Notes: a model not told the origin generated them from the letters alone. A DNA stretch of 64,000 nucleotides from Trichaptum fuscoviolaceum (GCA_910574455.1 CAJSYZ010000006.1:1501376-1565375), one strand, 5' to 3'. Positions 22,707 through 33,920 are shown, counted from the stretch's first letter. Numbers and translations are program-made.

Positions 22707-25700
22707 GTGGGTCTAGGCATGCGGTCGTTCCGCCAAAGACCCCGAACCGATTTTCGCTGTTAGATGATGATGTATCCGATCCCTCTGTGTACAATCGTAC
22801 TTCGCTAATACACAAGAGTTTGCGTCGATTCATCCATGTCCCAGTGAGAATAAGTGACGGCCGAAAGATTTTGAGCATGAGAGCGCTGCTAGACTGCGGT
22901 GCATTTTCGGTGATTATCAACCAGAAGTTGGTGCGGAAGTTCGGACTACGTACTCGTCCTCTCGACCGACCAATCAAGGTGTACAACGCCGACGATTCGC
23001 TGAACCAGAGTGGTCCGATTACAGACCAAGTCCGACTTACTCTGGAGATCGGTGGACACAAAGAAGAAGTCGATGCCACAGTGGCAAACATCGGAGACTA
23101 TCCGTTGATTATTGGGATAGATTGGCTACACCACCATAACCCCGAGATTGATTGGAACGACGAGACCATCAGCTTCACGCGATGTCCGAACAAATGCCGC
23201 CCTGTCGAAGCGGCAAGAGTCGTAGAAGCCGGACAACCGCTACCCCGCGCCGTTCGCAAGTTGCGGGCCGTGCGATGCAAGAACAGTTGACAGATGCGAC
23301 CGCGACCGCAGCCCCATGCGAGAGTCTGCGTTGCGGAAGTCGGTGATGATTCAGATGAGTCGGACCGTGGGTCTGACGACCTTGCGAAGATTCCCCCCGG
23401 ATTTCGGTACTCCGAAAAGTACATGGACATCTACCATGATGCGGAGCAGTTCTATGTGGCGGACGATCCAGACTTTGTGCATAAAGTTGCGGCCTCGTAT
23501 ACCTGGTCGCAGGCGATTGCGGAGAAGTCGGCAGTGAAGGAGGGCGATAAGTCCTTCGAGGAGATGGTCCCCCCGCAGTACCGCGAGTTTGCGAAGGTGA
23601 TTTCGAAGTCAGAGGCCGAACGGTTGCCCGAAAGGAAGCCGTTTGACCATGCGATCGACTTGGAGCCCGGATCGACCCCTTCGTACAGCAAGATCTATCC
23701 TATGGCACCGGCAGAACGTGCAGCCTTGAAGGAGTTCATTGAGGAGAACCTCCGCAAGGGCTACATCCGTCCGTCGAAGTCCCCTGCCGCTGCTCCGGTC
23801 TTCTTCATCAAGAAGAAGGATGGATCGCTTCGGATGGTCGTCGACTACCGAAAACTCAATGAGATCACCGTCAAAAATCGGTACCCGCTCCCGCTGACCA
23901 CCGAACTCATCGATTCCTTGAAGAAGGCCCGCGTTTTCACGAAGCTCGACTTGCGGGCCGGATACAACAATATCCGCATCAAGGAAGGCGACGAGTGGAA
24001 GGCCGCTTTTCGGACTCAGGAAGGACACTTCGAACCGACCGTTATGACTTTTGGACTTACGAACGCACCTGCTACGTTTCAGCGGATGATGAACGAGCTC
24101 TTCAAGGACATGCTGGATGTTATTGTCATTATCTACCTCGATGACATCTGCATATTTTGGAGAGAACGAGTCGGAGCACGAGGAACACGTTAAGGAGGTA
24201 CTCCGACGTTTGGAAAAGTATGACCTGTTCTGTAAGCCCGAAAAGTGCGAGTTCCACAAGGACTCCATCGAGTACTTGGGCATGATCATTGGCTCTGGAA
24301 TTATCTCGATGGATCCGAAGAAGGTCGAAGCGGTGGCCGACTGGCCGACTCCGGCGAAGGTGAAGGACATTCAGGCTTTCTTGGGGTTCGCAAACTTCTA
24401 CCGACGTTTTATAAGGACTTCTCGAAGCTGGCGGTTCCCATGACCGAATTGTTGCGGAAGGATGTCCAGTGGCGCTGGACTACCCGCCAGCAAGAGTCCT
24501 TCGATGGTCTGAAGAAGAAGTTTGCGGAGGCACCGGTCCTCGCGATGCCCGACCTCGAGAAACCCTTCATCCTCGAATGCGATGCTTCGGACTTCGCGAC
24601 CGGAGCGGTACTTTCGCAGATCGGACCAGACGGTGACATTCACCCAGTGGCCTACTATTCGAAGTCCCTGGGCGATGCGGAGAGGAACTATGAGATCCAC
24701 GACAAGGAGCTTCTAGCCATCGTCCGAGCCTTGGACGAGTGGCGGCACTATCTCGAAGGAAGTCCGCACAAAATTGATATTGTGTCGGACCACCGCAACC
24801 TGCTCTTCTTTGCGGAAGCCCGAAACCTTACGAGACGCCAGGCCCGCTGGAGCTTGTTCCTTAGCCGTTTTGACTTTCTGATCCGTCACCGTCCCGGACG
24901 ACTCGGTGGAAAGCCGGATGCTTTGTCCAGGCGCGAAGATCTTCGCCCTGACGGACCGGACAATACGAACAAGGTCCTTCTGGACACGAACCGCTTCTAC
25001 ACGTTGGCGATGCGACAAGGGATGGTCCGGGCAGAGGGGGATACGGAGTTGTTGCGAAGGATTCGGGAGTCCGAGAGGTTTGATGAGGAATTGGTAGAGG
25101 CAATCGAGAAGGTGAAGGAAGGGGCTCCGCGCGCGCTGGCGAACGATTTGGAGGAGTGGAACACGGAGGATGGGCTGCTGCTGTACCGGGGTAAGGTCTA
25201 TGTGCCGAAGGACGAGGAGATCCGCCGCGATATCGTCAAGTTACACCACGATTCGCTTCCGGTCGGACATCCGGGTCGTTGGAAGACCTACGAGCTGGTG
25301 AGTCGGAACTACTGGTGGCCTGGTATGTCTACCTTCGTCGAGCGGTACGTGTCGGGCTGTGACACTTGTATGCGGACGAAGAACATCCCGCAACGTCCGG
25401 TTGGTCCGCTTCAGCCCAACGAAGTACCAGACGGACCGTGGCAGGTCATTTCATGCGATTTCATCACACAGCTGCCACAGTCCGGCGAATACGACGCGAT
25501 CTTCGTGGTTGTAGACCGACTCACCAAGCAGGCCCATTTCATACCGACGACCTCGGATATTGACTCCGCGCGGACGGCCGACTTGTTTGTGTCCGAAGTT
25601 TGGAAACACCATGGTACGCCGCGCAAAGTCATTTCGGACCGGGGTACACAGTTTGTCTCCCGGTTTATGAAAGCGGTACTCCATCGACTCGGGATCGAGG

Positions 25701-26506
25701 GCGCGACATCGACATCCTTCCACCCGCAAACGGACGGTCAGACCGAGCGGGTGAACCAGGAGTTGGAACAATATCTCCGCGCGTTCACCGACGTCCGACA
25801 GGAAAATTGGTCGGAGTTACTGCCCATGGCGGAGTTTGCGCACAACACTCGAGCGCACTCCGCTACCAAGGTGTCTCCCTTCGCGCTGTTGTATGGATAC
25901 GACCCCGAGTTCACCATTGTACCGAGTGCCGGACTTTCAACGGTACCCGCAGCGGATGACCGACTCGACCTGCTTCAGAAGGCTCAGGAGGACGCTCGCG
26001 CGGCTCTCGAAGTTGCAGCGGAGCGGATGAAGCGGTATTACGACCAGGGACATGCAGACACGCCGGACATTCGACCAGGAGACAAGGTATGGCTCGACGC
26101 ACGGAATATCGCAATACCGGGCACGCGCAAGCTGAATCCGCGGAGACTCGGACCCTACACGGTTTTGCGGAAGATCGGACTCTTGAATTACGAGCTTCAG
26201 CTGCCTGCGACTATGCGGATTCACCCAGTGTTCCATGTGTCGCTTCTCACGAAGTATACACCGGACACTATTCCTGGTCGCGTCCAGACACCGCCAGAGC
26301 CCGTAAACGTCGACGGCGACATCGAATACGAAGTATCCGAAGTCCTTAATTCGCGCCGAAGCGGTCGAGGTCGGACTCTGCAGTATTTGGTTCGCTGGAA
26401 AGGCTATGGACCCGAGGAAGACCAATGGATCGATGCCGCAAACATGGAGCATGCCCCCGCCGTTATCCGAAAGTTCTATCGTCGGTACCCCGACGCCATT
26501 CGCTAA
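22704..26506 (+). pseudogene. pol: Element B pol, one stop and two frame changes
   Basis: The protease segment has LLDCGAFSVI near 22889 (DCGA in place of DSGA). An in-frame TGA at 23288-23290 separates it from the RT. In the RT a one-base gain near 24156, right after YLDDICIF, moves the frame. A one-base loss near 24410, in the FYRRFI segment, moves it back. Downstream the frame is clean: RNase H (CDASDFATGAVLSQ), integrase zinc site, DDE (SCDFITQL, SDRGTQF, TERVNQE) and a C-terminal chromodomain (YEVSEVLN..LVRWKGY). The stop is at 26504-26506, before the polypurine tract. The paired frame changes sit in short homopolymers and could be consensus errors; the TGA is a substitution. Confidence 0.9.
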
Positions 26507-26548
26507 CGAACGCGCGCGCTCTTTAGGAGCGCCCTTGGAGGGGGATAA

Positions 26549-27124
26549 TGTCAGGAATCCGCCTCAGGTTATTTTATTTCTTTTATTTTTCCTTTATTTT
26601 CTTTTACGATCATACTCCGAGTCGGATCCCCGACATGTCCGGTCCGAAACCGGACTTTCTTTAACTCCGATTCTCTTCCTTTTTGCGTAGATTACTTGCC
26701 TGTATGTTTGCAGGCCGCTAGGACAAGCGCCCTGCAAGCAATTCTCTTTTCTTTCTTTCTTCCGCCACTCCGACTCGAACCTCCGCTCTACCGATGCGGG
26801 ACCCCGACTAGAGCGGGACCCCGAACTCCGACTTACGTCAGCGGTATAGGTCGGACCTAGTCGGATCAGGGTCCAGTGGCTTGGTACTGTATAGTTTTTG
26901 CCTTTGTTCATCAAAACCGCGGATCCCCCTGCGAAGCACTCCACTTTTGGCCTCTTGTAAAGTGCTTCTCAGGTGATGTGTTTATCTTTAGCTCTGATGT
27001 GTAGAATAGCTTAATTGACTTGTAAAGTGCTTCTCAGAGTGAGAACCACCGCTCATTGCGTCCGATCGTCGTCTGTGTCCGATTCAGGGTCTCGAAAGCG
27101 AAGGAACCACTCTAGGTTGTAACA
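26549..27124 (+). repeat. 3' LTR of element B
   Basis: 576 bp, two apparent differences from the 5' LTR (near the GATCGT(C/T)GTC and TAGGT(C/T)GTAACA words), followed by the duplication GGGTG. Confidence 0.93.
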
Positions 27125-27885
27125 GGGTGGAAGTCCGCTAGTGCGCATCAACTCGTAGAACCCAGGCCGAGGGGACGGTGCATTGACATTGCTGTCGTCG
27201 GACGAACGAGGAGTGACCGTATCGGAACGTGCAATGTCTGAAGGTGCTGTCGATGCAGAGGCAATTGCAGTGCTGGCGGTATTCGCGGGAGAGATCGCGT
27301 TCCCCAACGTGCCAGGTGCATTGACGGATGACGTTGTGGAGGTGAGTATGTTGACAGGAAACTCTTCATTGTCACTGACGGAGAGGAAAAGCGCAGATTC
27401 GTCGGCATCTGCGGTGTGGTTGCGGATGGACGATGACGAAGCATTGACCTACTCCGTATGAGAATATATTTAAACTATGGCAGATTCTGCTGAAGGTACG
27501 TACATTCACTGTTGTCCGTATCCTGGTCCGGGGTGGAGAGCCTGAACCTCCGTAACGACTCGGAGACCGTGGTCTGATACCAGTACCAGATGGGACATTG
27601 GCGACCTGAACATAAAAGTCATGTTTATTGAATACTGACTGTCAGCATTAACTTAGATTGGACATACCACCCCTCGGCGCCCCTGAGTGCTTCTAAAAGC
27701 ATCCTTCCTCGCGGTGCCAGAGTCCTTCGATGTGGGTACGGTGAGTTCAAATCCATATCGAAAGAGGTAGAACACTCACCAGCGTCGCCTTGAGTGGCTG
27801 CTCCTCCTCCTCCTCATCGTCAGAGTCTTCGTCATCACTGGACGCCTCTGACCATGGCTTCAGGCAGTCTGACAAGCATTCCTCC

Positions 27886-28702
27886 TGTCGAGATCCCGGG
27901 CTCCTTTTCTCATTTCCCGCACTTTCCCGCCAAGGATCCCGACATGAGCAGACAAACCCGCGGGGAGAATCCCGCCATTGGATTCCCCGCGCGAAACCTC
28001 ATTCCCGAATCGCACGATCCCATGCTCACGTGACTTATCCCGCACCACCGTCCCGGCAACCATGCACGCATGCACACACTCATTTACGACGACCCGCCAC
28101 GGCACACGTACATTCACTTATCAACATACGCTCATTAATCCGTTAGTACCTCAAGGTGACGACCTGCAACAGCCTGGCATACCTAGTCTGGCTAGTCGCG
28201 GCCCCGGACCGGACGCTGACGTCCACGGACAGGCCGTAGCCATCTGGAGAGACGGGATAGACATGCCTAGCAGTGCGGTCGTAGCATGTATCGTTTGTAG
28301 TAGATAGGTGCGCATTGCGCAAGGACACTTAGCGTAGATTAACTATACAGTCTTTACGAAGTAGATAAATAGCTGTAGGCATCGTAAGGAGCACCCCACT
28401 TTTGACCTCTTGTGGAGTGCTTCCTTAGGTGCGATCTCTCTCTTTTCTCCTGTGTAGTTAGTTGCGCAATACTTACTTGTGGAGTGCTTCCTTAGGGATC
28501 CGCTTACTTGACGTTCAAAGCAGTGAAGAGTCCTAGCTGGCCTTGAGAATCCCGCGACGCGCCTGGATAGAATCCCGCGCGTTTCCCGCCTGAATTCCCA
28601 CGCTCGTTCCCAGTCGCGAATCCAGATTCCCAAACGCGGGTTCTTGTCGCGAATTCCAGTTTCCCGAACTGTTTCCCGCTACAATTCCCGACGGTCGTAA
28701 CA
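27886..28702 (+). repeat. 5' LTR of element C
   Basis: 817 bp and unusually rich in TCCCG words at both ends, several of them TTTCCCGC. An AT-rich TATA-like word (GATAAATAG) near 28367 precedes ACTTTTGACCT (28398-28408), the segment complementary to the primer site. Two copies of CTTGTGGAGTGCTTCCTTAG follow. Confidence 0.94.
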
Positions 28703-28704
28703 TT

Positions 28705-28715
28705 AGGTCAAAAGT
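28705..28715 (+). promoter_or_regulatory. Self-priming PBS of element C
   Basis: AGGTCAAAAGT, two bases after the LTR, is the exact reverse complement of LTR bases 28398-28408. It shares 10 of 11 positions with the site of B, and the LTR partner carries the compensating change. Confidence 0.78.
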
Positions 28716-28791
28716 CCTGGCTCACCGCCGCTCGGACTCGACACCCTCACGCTCTTTACTTCTACCCCCGCACCCGTACCGCCGACCAGCG

Positions 28792-30000
28792 ATGTCATCC
28801 CACCAGGAATGGGGAGGACTCGCAGATACCTTCGCTTTCCCGTCCCCGAGCTCCTCGATGGAGGAAGACAAACTCCAGCCCATCCTTGATCGCCTCGACA
28901 CCCTCGAAAAACGCTACTCCAAGTTAGTCAACGAACACAATCAGGTTCAGAACACTGTCGCCCAGCTCAAGCACGCCAACCAGGCGTTAGAAGCCCAAAT
29001 CGCGAGCCAGCCCGCCTCCCCGTCTGGGGGTGGAGCAGGGCTCAAGATGAAGCTTCCCGACACCTTCGAAGGCGAACGAGCCAAGCTGGAAAACTGGATT
29101 CACCAGATTAAGCTCTACCTGTTCGGACAACATCCGGGACTAGACGAAACCCGCAAGGTCGCATTTGCTCTGATGCTACTGCGGGGGCCGGCGCAAGACT
29201 GGGCACGACCCATTCTAGATCGACTCCAGGACATCCCGACACCGCCAGAAGCCGCCAGCCTGGAGGCCCTGTTCGCCGCCCTTCGCGCCTCTTACGGGGA
29301 AATCGATGCAGACAAAGCCGCAGCCGACAAGCTGATGCGCCTACGCCAGACAGGAACGGTCGCCGAGTTTGCGTCGCAATTCCGTGCCCTCCAAGCCCTC
29401 ACCGGGTGGCCCAAGGACACAACGACGGATGTCATCTACCTCGACATGTTCCGGAAGGGACTCAAAGACCAGGTTCGCCGGCACATCGCCAGCACAGAGG
29501 CGAAGGATATGAAATTCGATGCCTACGTCAACTGGGTTTCCGAGACGGACGAGAAGCTAAGGCTCGCACACGCCTATGGACCAGTATCAAAGCCAGCGGC
29601 TACGCCCCGAAGCAATCCCGGCACCACTAGTTCAGCTCCGCGTACGATCCCGACTGCGGGCGCAAGCTCGACGAAGGATCCCAACGCAATGGAGATTGAT
29701 AGGGTGCGCCGGGAGCGCAGGAGTAAGGGACTATGCTACTACTGCGGAGAGAAAGACCATTTGGTGAGCGATTGCCCAACGCGACCGCCATCCCGAAACC
29801 TAAAGGCGACGAAATCCACGTCCCCGTCGAGCCCATCGCCCCCCGCGCTCCAGTCGTTCGAAGAAACGCTCAAACGTATGGCGGAACAGTACGTCCAGAA
29901 TGTGCAGCAGTCCGTGCTACAGAACGCATTCGCCGCCATGACGCCCGCCGCCAAGAACGTTCACAATCCCGAAGCCCCGCCCCCAGCGGATTTTCAGTAG
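28792..30000 (+). CDS. gag: Element C Gag, 402 residues
   Basis: Begins MSSHQEWGGLADTFAFPSPS. A coiled-coil-like heptad region spans about residues 25-70, and the Gag core about 85-260 (LKMKLPDTFEGERAKLENWI, WARPILDRLQ, FRALQALTGW). One CCHC knuckle, CYYCGEKDHLVSDC, is near residue 314, followed by a Ser/Pro/Ala tail. The stop is TAG at 29998-30000. The pol frame overlaps the last 90 codons in the -1 register. No defects seen. Confidence 0.95.
   Translation: MSSHQEWGGLADTFAFPSPSSSMEEDKLQPILDRLDTLEKRYSKLVNEHNQVQNTVAQLKHANQALEAQIASQPASPSGGGAGLKMKLPDTFEGERAKLENWIHQIKLYLFGQHPGLDETRKVAFALMLLRGPAQDWARPILDRLQDIPTPPEAASLEALFAALRASYGEIDADKAAADKLMRLRQTGTVAEFASQFRALQALTGWPKDTTTDVIYLDMFRKGLKDQVRRHIASTEAKDMKFDAYVNWVSETDEKLRLAHAYGPVSKPAATPRSNPGTTSSAPRTIPTAGASSTKDPNAMEIDRVRRERRSKGLCYYCGEKDHLVSDCPTRPPSRNLKATKSTSPSSPSPPALQSFEETLKRMAEQYVQNVQQSVLQNAFAAMTPAAKNVHNPEAPPPADFQ
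29988..29994 (+). promoter_or_regulatory. Putative -1 frameshift site GGATTTT, element C
   Basis: In the gag frame the heptamer reads G_GAT_TTT, one codon before the TAG. The -1 frame continues into pol without a stop. The same heptamer, in the same register, occurs in element A. Confidence 0.65.
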
Positions 30001-33000
30001 GGTCGTATTGCTCAGTCGCGCCCTATACGACCCAACCGCCCTTGTGGCCGAAGAACTCTCTTAATAATGGTCCCTTGTATTTAACCATCTCTACAATAGA
30101 CCGTCGTCTTCGACGACATTTGAAGTTCCCGGTACAGGTTAGCGACGGAAAGACGGATGCCTTAGCCACAGTAATGTTAGACAGCGGTGCGTCGGGAACT
30201 TTCATAAATTCCCGCTACGTTTCGCGACACGGACTCCAGACCCGGGACTTGGTAATCCCGATACTTTTGCGAAACGCAGACAATTCCCCAAACGCGATTG
30301 GACGCATCACCCAGGAAGTAGTCCTCAACGTCGAGATGAAGGGACACTTAGAACAGTTGACCATGGCCGTCGCGGATATTGGCGACGACGATATTATCAT
30401 GGGGATCGACTGGTTGCGGCACCATAACCCAACCATTGACTGGACCAACGATGTGGTCGATCTCAACCGCTGCCCGCCCCAGTGTGACAACCAGCAACGC
30501 CTGGTCCCGCTTCCCCGCCTCGCCATAGCAGAAGAAGTCGAGACCCCCTGGGGGCCCGACAGGACCCAGGCCGAATGGGAAGCTGTCCCACCGGGATTTC
30601 GGTACTCAGAAAAATATTGGGACCAGTACCACGACGCCGAATCCTACTTCGTCACGACGGACGACCATTTCGCGTACAAAATTGCCGCCTCGTACACCCA
30701 CTCCCAGGCCATCGCTGAGAAGTCTGCAGTGAAGGAAGGCGAGAAAACCTTCGAAGAACTAGTTCCCCCCGAATTCCGTGAGTTTGCCGACGTTTTCTCG
30801 AAAGTTGAATCCGAAAGGCTTCCACTGCGCAAGCCGTATGACCACGCCATAGATTTAGAACCCGGGAAGGTTCCCCCGTACAGCAAAATCTATCCCTTGG
30901 CCCCAGCTGAACGCGATGCCCTTCGCGAATTCGTTGACGAAAACCTGCGCAAGGGGTACATACGACCTTCGAAATCCCCTGCAGCGGCTCCCGTCTTCTT
31001 TATCAAGAAAAAGGATGGAACCTTGCGCATGGTAGTCGATTACCGACGACTGAACGACATCACGGTCAAGAATCGATACCCGCTTCCCCTCACGATGGAA
31101 CTCGTAGACGCGCTGCAAAAGGCGAAGGTTTTCACGACTCTAGATTTACGATGGGGCTACCACAATGTGCGACTGAAGCAAGGCGACGAGTGGAAGGCTG
31201 CATTTCGGACTCAGGCAGGACATTTCGAACCAACGGTGATGACATTCGGGCTCACGAATGCCCCAGCGACCTTCCAGCACATGATGAACGATATCTTCAA
31301 AGACCTCATTGGAGTATACGTGATCATCTATCTTGACGACTTGCTAATCTTTTCCGAAGATGAATCGCAGCACGATGAACACGTACGGGAAGTCCTTAAA
31401 CGGCTACGCGAAAACGACTTGTTCTGCAAACCCGAAAAGTGCAAATTCAAACAGACTTCTGTCGAGTATCTCGGGATGATTATTTCGCAGGGAAAGGTGG
31501 CGATGGATCCCGCCAAGGTACAGGCGGTCCTCGACTGGCCTACCCCGAAAAAGGTGAAAGACATTCAAGCCTTCCTCGGGTTCGCGAATTTCTATCGACG
31601 CTTCATTCGGGATTTCTCGCACATCGTCAAACCGCTCACGACGCTGCTGAAGAAGGACGTTCGCTGGGCCTGGACAGAAAACCAGCAGTTCGCTTTCGAC
31701 TATCTCAAGCGCATGTTCACGACCGCCCCCGTCCTGATGATGCCAGACATGTCGCGACAATTCATCGTGGAATGCGACGCCTCTGATTTCGCGACCGGCG
31801 CGGTCTTGTCCCAGGAAGGCGACGACGGGCTGATACATCCGGTCGCCTTTTTCTCGAAATCCCTCAACGATGCGGAGCGCAACTACGAGATTTATGACAA
31901 GGAGCTACTCGCAATTATTAGAGCTCTTGACGAGTGGCGACATTATCTCGAAGGTGCGAGTCATAAACTCGATATCGTGTCTGACCACAAGAATCTACTA
32001 TATTTCTCTGAATCCCGAACGCTGACGCGACGCCAAGCCCGGTGGAGTCTGTTCCTCACTCGCTTCGACTTTACGATTCGCCATCGCCCAGGGCGACTCG
32101 GGGGCAAACCCGACGCCATGTCACGACGCGTCGATCTTCAACCCGAAGGCGAAGACAACGCGGGACGGACCCTCTTGACCCCCGAAATGTTTCGACTAAA
32201 AGCAATTCGTCGGGGAATGACACAGGTACACGGGGATCAGGCCCTCCTACGACGCATTCGTAAGTCAGATCAGTATGAAGACGAACTGGTGGACGCAATC
32301 GAGTTGGTCAAGTCCAAGGCGCCTCGAGTCCTGACCAAGGAACTGGAGGACTGGAGCACCGAGGAAGGCCTCATCCTGTACCAGGGTAAGGTTTACGTCC
32401 CGAAAGACGAGACCATTCGCCGGGATGTGGTGAAGACTTACCACGACAGTCTCCCTGCCGGACATCCTGGACGTTGGAAAACGTTTGAGATGGTAAGCCG
32501 CAACTACTGGTGGCCCGGGATGTCTAACTTCGTAGAACGATACGTTTCGGGATGCGATACCTGCGCACGCACGAAGAACCGATCCCAACGCCCGGTAGGA
32601 CTCCTGCAACCGAACGAAATCCCGCAGGGCCCCTGGCAGGCGATTTCGTGCGATTTCATCACCCAGCTCCCCCGATCTGAGGATTACGACGCAATTTTCG
32701 TGGTGGTCGACCGTCTCACCAAGCAAGCGCATTTTATCCCGACCACGTCTGACATTGATGCACCGGAAACTGCGGAACTATTCCTGCAGCACGTCTGGAA
32801 GCTGCACGGAACCCCCCGCCAGATCATATCCGACCGCGGACCACAGTTTGTCGCGCAGTTCATGAAAGCCCTTTTTTCCCGACTCGGTATCAAGGGTACC
32901 ACGTCGACTGCGTATCACCCGCAGACGGATGGGCAAACCGAAAGGGTAAACCAAGAGCTGGAACAATATTTACGGGCTTTCATAGATACACGACAAGAAA

Positions 33001-33920
33001 ACTGGGCCGGATTACTCCCAATGGCAGAATTCGCGCACAACACGAAAGCGCACGCGGCAACACGACAATCCCCGTTCGCGCTTGTCTACGGCTACAATCC
33101 CGAATTCACGATTGCCCCGAGCGACGGTCTGTCCACGGTCCCCGCAGCGGACGCACGACTACAGGAGCTTCAGCAGGCACAGGAAGAGGCAAGAGCGGCT
33201 TTGGAGGTTGCGGCAGAGCGCATGAAGCAGCACTACGATCAGGCCAGGAACGAGGCCCCGCAGTACGCAGTCGGGGATAAAGTATGGCTTGAGGCGACAA
33301 ATGTTCGGCGACCAGGAGCGCGCAAATTATTACCGAAACGACTAGGGCCGTATAAAGTGAAGGCAAAGCTAAGTGACCTCACCTACGAACTCGAACTCCC
33401 CGCGTCGCTGAAGATTCATCCCGTATTTCACGTATCGCTGCTCTCGCCATACCACGAAGACGACATTCCCGGTCGAACGCAACCCCCGCCGCCCCCAGTC
33501 GAAGTAGAAGGAGATCTGGAGTACGAGGTGGAAGAGGTTCTGGATGCTAGACGGTTTAGACGGAGATTTGAATATTTGGTACGATGGAAGGGATATTCGA
33601 GCGCGGAAGATACATGGATTCCCGCAAAGGATATGGGTAATGCAAAGGCTAAAATTCGTAGTTTCTATCGAAAACACCCGGACGCCCCTCGAGAAGTCAA
33701 CGCTATCGAGCTCTGTGACCTGAGCAAGATTCAAGCTTGGCGCCCCGGAGTTGCGCCTTTGGAGGGGGGTAATGTCGAGATCCCGGGCTCCTTTTCTCAT
33801 TTCCCGCACTTTCCCGCCAAGGATCCCGACATGAGCAGACAAACCCGCGGGGAGAATCCCGCCATTGGATTCCCCGCGCGAAACCTCATTCCCGAATCGC
33901 ACGATCCCATGCTCACGTGA
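29988..33920 (+). CDS. pol: Element C Pol polyprotein
   Basis: No initiator ATG is evident, so the start is set at the putative slippage site; the frame itself is open from further upstream (29733). Protease LDSGASGTF is canonical, near 30178. The RT has YLDDLLIF near 31330. RNase H has CDASDFATGAVLSQ near 31767. Then come the integrase zinc site (HDS..H..C-x2-C) near 32440-32570, DDE residues in SCDFITQL, SDRGPQF and TERVNQE, and a chromodomain (YEVEEVLD..LVRWKGY) near 33520-33660. The frame reads through the polypurine tract and stops 148 nt inside the 3' LTR, adding a tail absent from A and B. No defects seen, so this copy could be autonomous. Confidence 0.94.
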   Translation, partial: GFSVGSYCSVAPYTTQPPLWPKNSLNNGPLYLTISTIDRRLRRHLKFPVQVSDGKTDALATVMLDSGASGTFINSRYVSRHGLQTRDLVIPILLRNADNSPNAIGRITQEVVLNVEMKGHLEQLTMAVADIGDDDIIMGIDWLRHHNPTIDWTNDVVDLNRCPPQCDNQQRLVPLPRLAIAEEVETPWGPDRTQAEWEAVPPGFRYSEKYWDQYHDAESYFVTTDDHFAYKIAASYTHSQAIAEKSAVKEGEKTFEELVPPEFREFADVFSKVESERLPLRKPYDHAIDLEPGKVPPYSKIYPLAPAERDALREFVDENLRKGYIRPSKSPAAAPVFFIKKKDGTLRMVVDYRRLNDITVKNRYPLPLTMELVDALQKAKVFTTLDLRWGYHNVRLKQGDEWKAAFRTQAGHFEPTVMTFGLTNAPATFQHMMNDIFKDLIGVYVIIYLDDLLIFSEDESQHDEHVREVLKRLRENDLFCKPEKCKFKQTSVEYLGMIISQGKVAMDPAKVQAVLDWPTPKKVKDIQAFLGFANFYRRFIRDFSHIVKPLTTLLKKDVRWAWTENQQFAFDYLKRMFTTAPVLMMPDMSRQFIVECDASDFATGAVLSQEGDDGLIHPVAFFSKSLNDAERNYEIYDKELLAIIRALDEWRHYLEGASHKLDIVSDHKNLLYFSESRTLTRRQARWSLFLTRFDFTIRHRPGRLGGKPDAMSRRVDLQPEGEDNAGRTLLTPEMFRLKAIRRGMTQVHGDQALLRRIRKSDQYEDELVDAIELVKSKAPRVLTKELEDWSTEEGLILYQGKVYVPKDETIRRDVVKTYHDSLPAGHPGRWKTFEMVSRNYWWPGMSNFVERYVSGCDTCARTKNRSQRPVGLLQPNEIPQGPWQAISCDFITQLPRSEDYDAIFVVVDRLTKQAHFIPTTSDIDAPETAELFLQHVWKLHGTPRQIISDRGPQFVAQFMKALFSRLGIKGTTSTAYHPQTDGQTERVNQELEQYLRAFIDTRQENWAGLLPMAEFAHNTKAHAATRQSPFALVYGYNPEFTIAPSDGLSTVPAADARLQELQQAQEEARAALEVAAERMKQHYDQARNEAPQYAVGDKVWLEATNVRRPGARKLLPKRLGPYKVKAKLSDLTYELELPASLKIHPVFHVSLLSPYHEDDIPGRTQPPPPPVEVEGDLEYEVEEVLDARRFRRRFEYLVRWKGYSSAEDTWIPAKDMGNAKAKIRSFYRKHPDAPREVNAIELCDLSKIQAWRPGVAPLEGGNVEIPGSFSHFPHFPAKDPDMSRQTRGENPAIGFPARNLIPESHDPMLT

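Larger units (their letters stand above)
20786..27124 (+). mobile_element. Ty3/Gypsy chromovirus B, degenerate
   Basis: Two 576 bp LTRs (20786-21361, 26549-27124) start TGTCAGGAATC and end GT(C/T)GTAACA, with about two differences by eye. The target duplication GGGTG is at 20781-20785 and 27125-27129. Contents: primer site, gag, pol with one stop and two frame changes, a polypurine tract (GGAGGGGGATAA), LTR. It lies antisense in a coding exon of the minus-strand pseudogene. B is probably non-autonomous as written. Confidence 0.95.
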
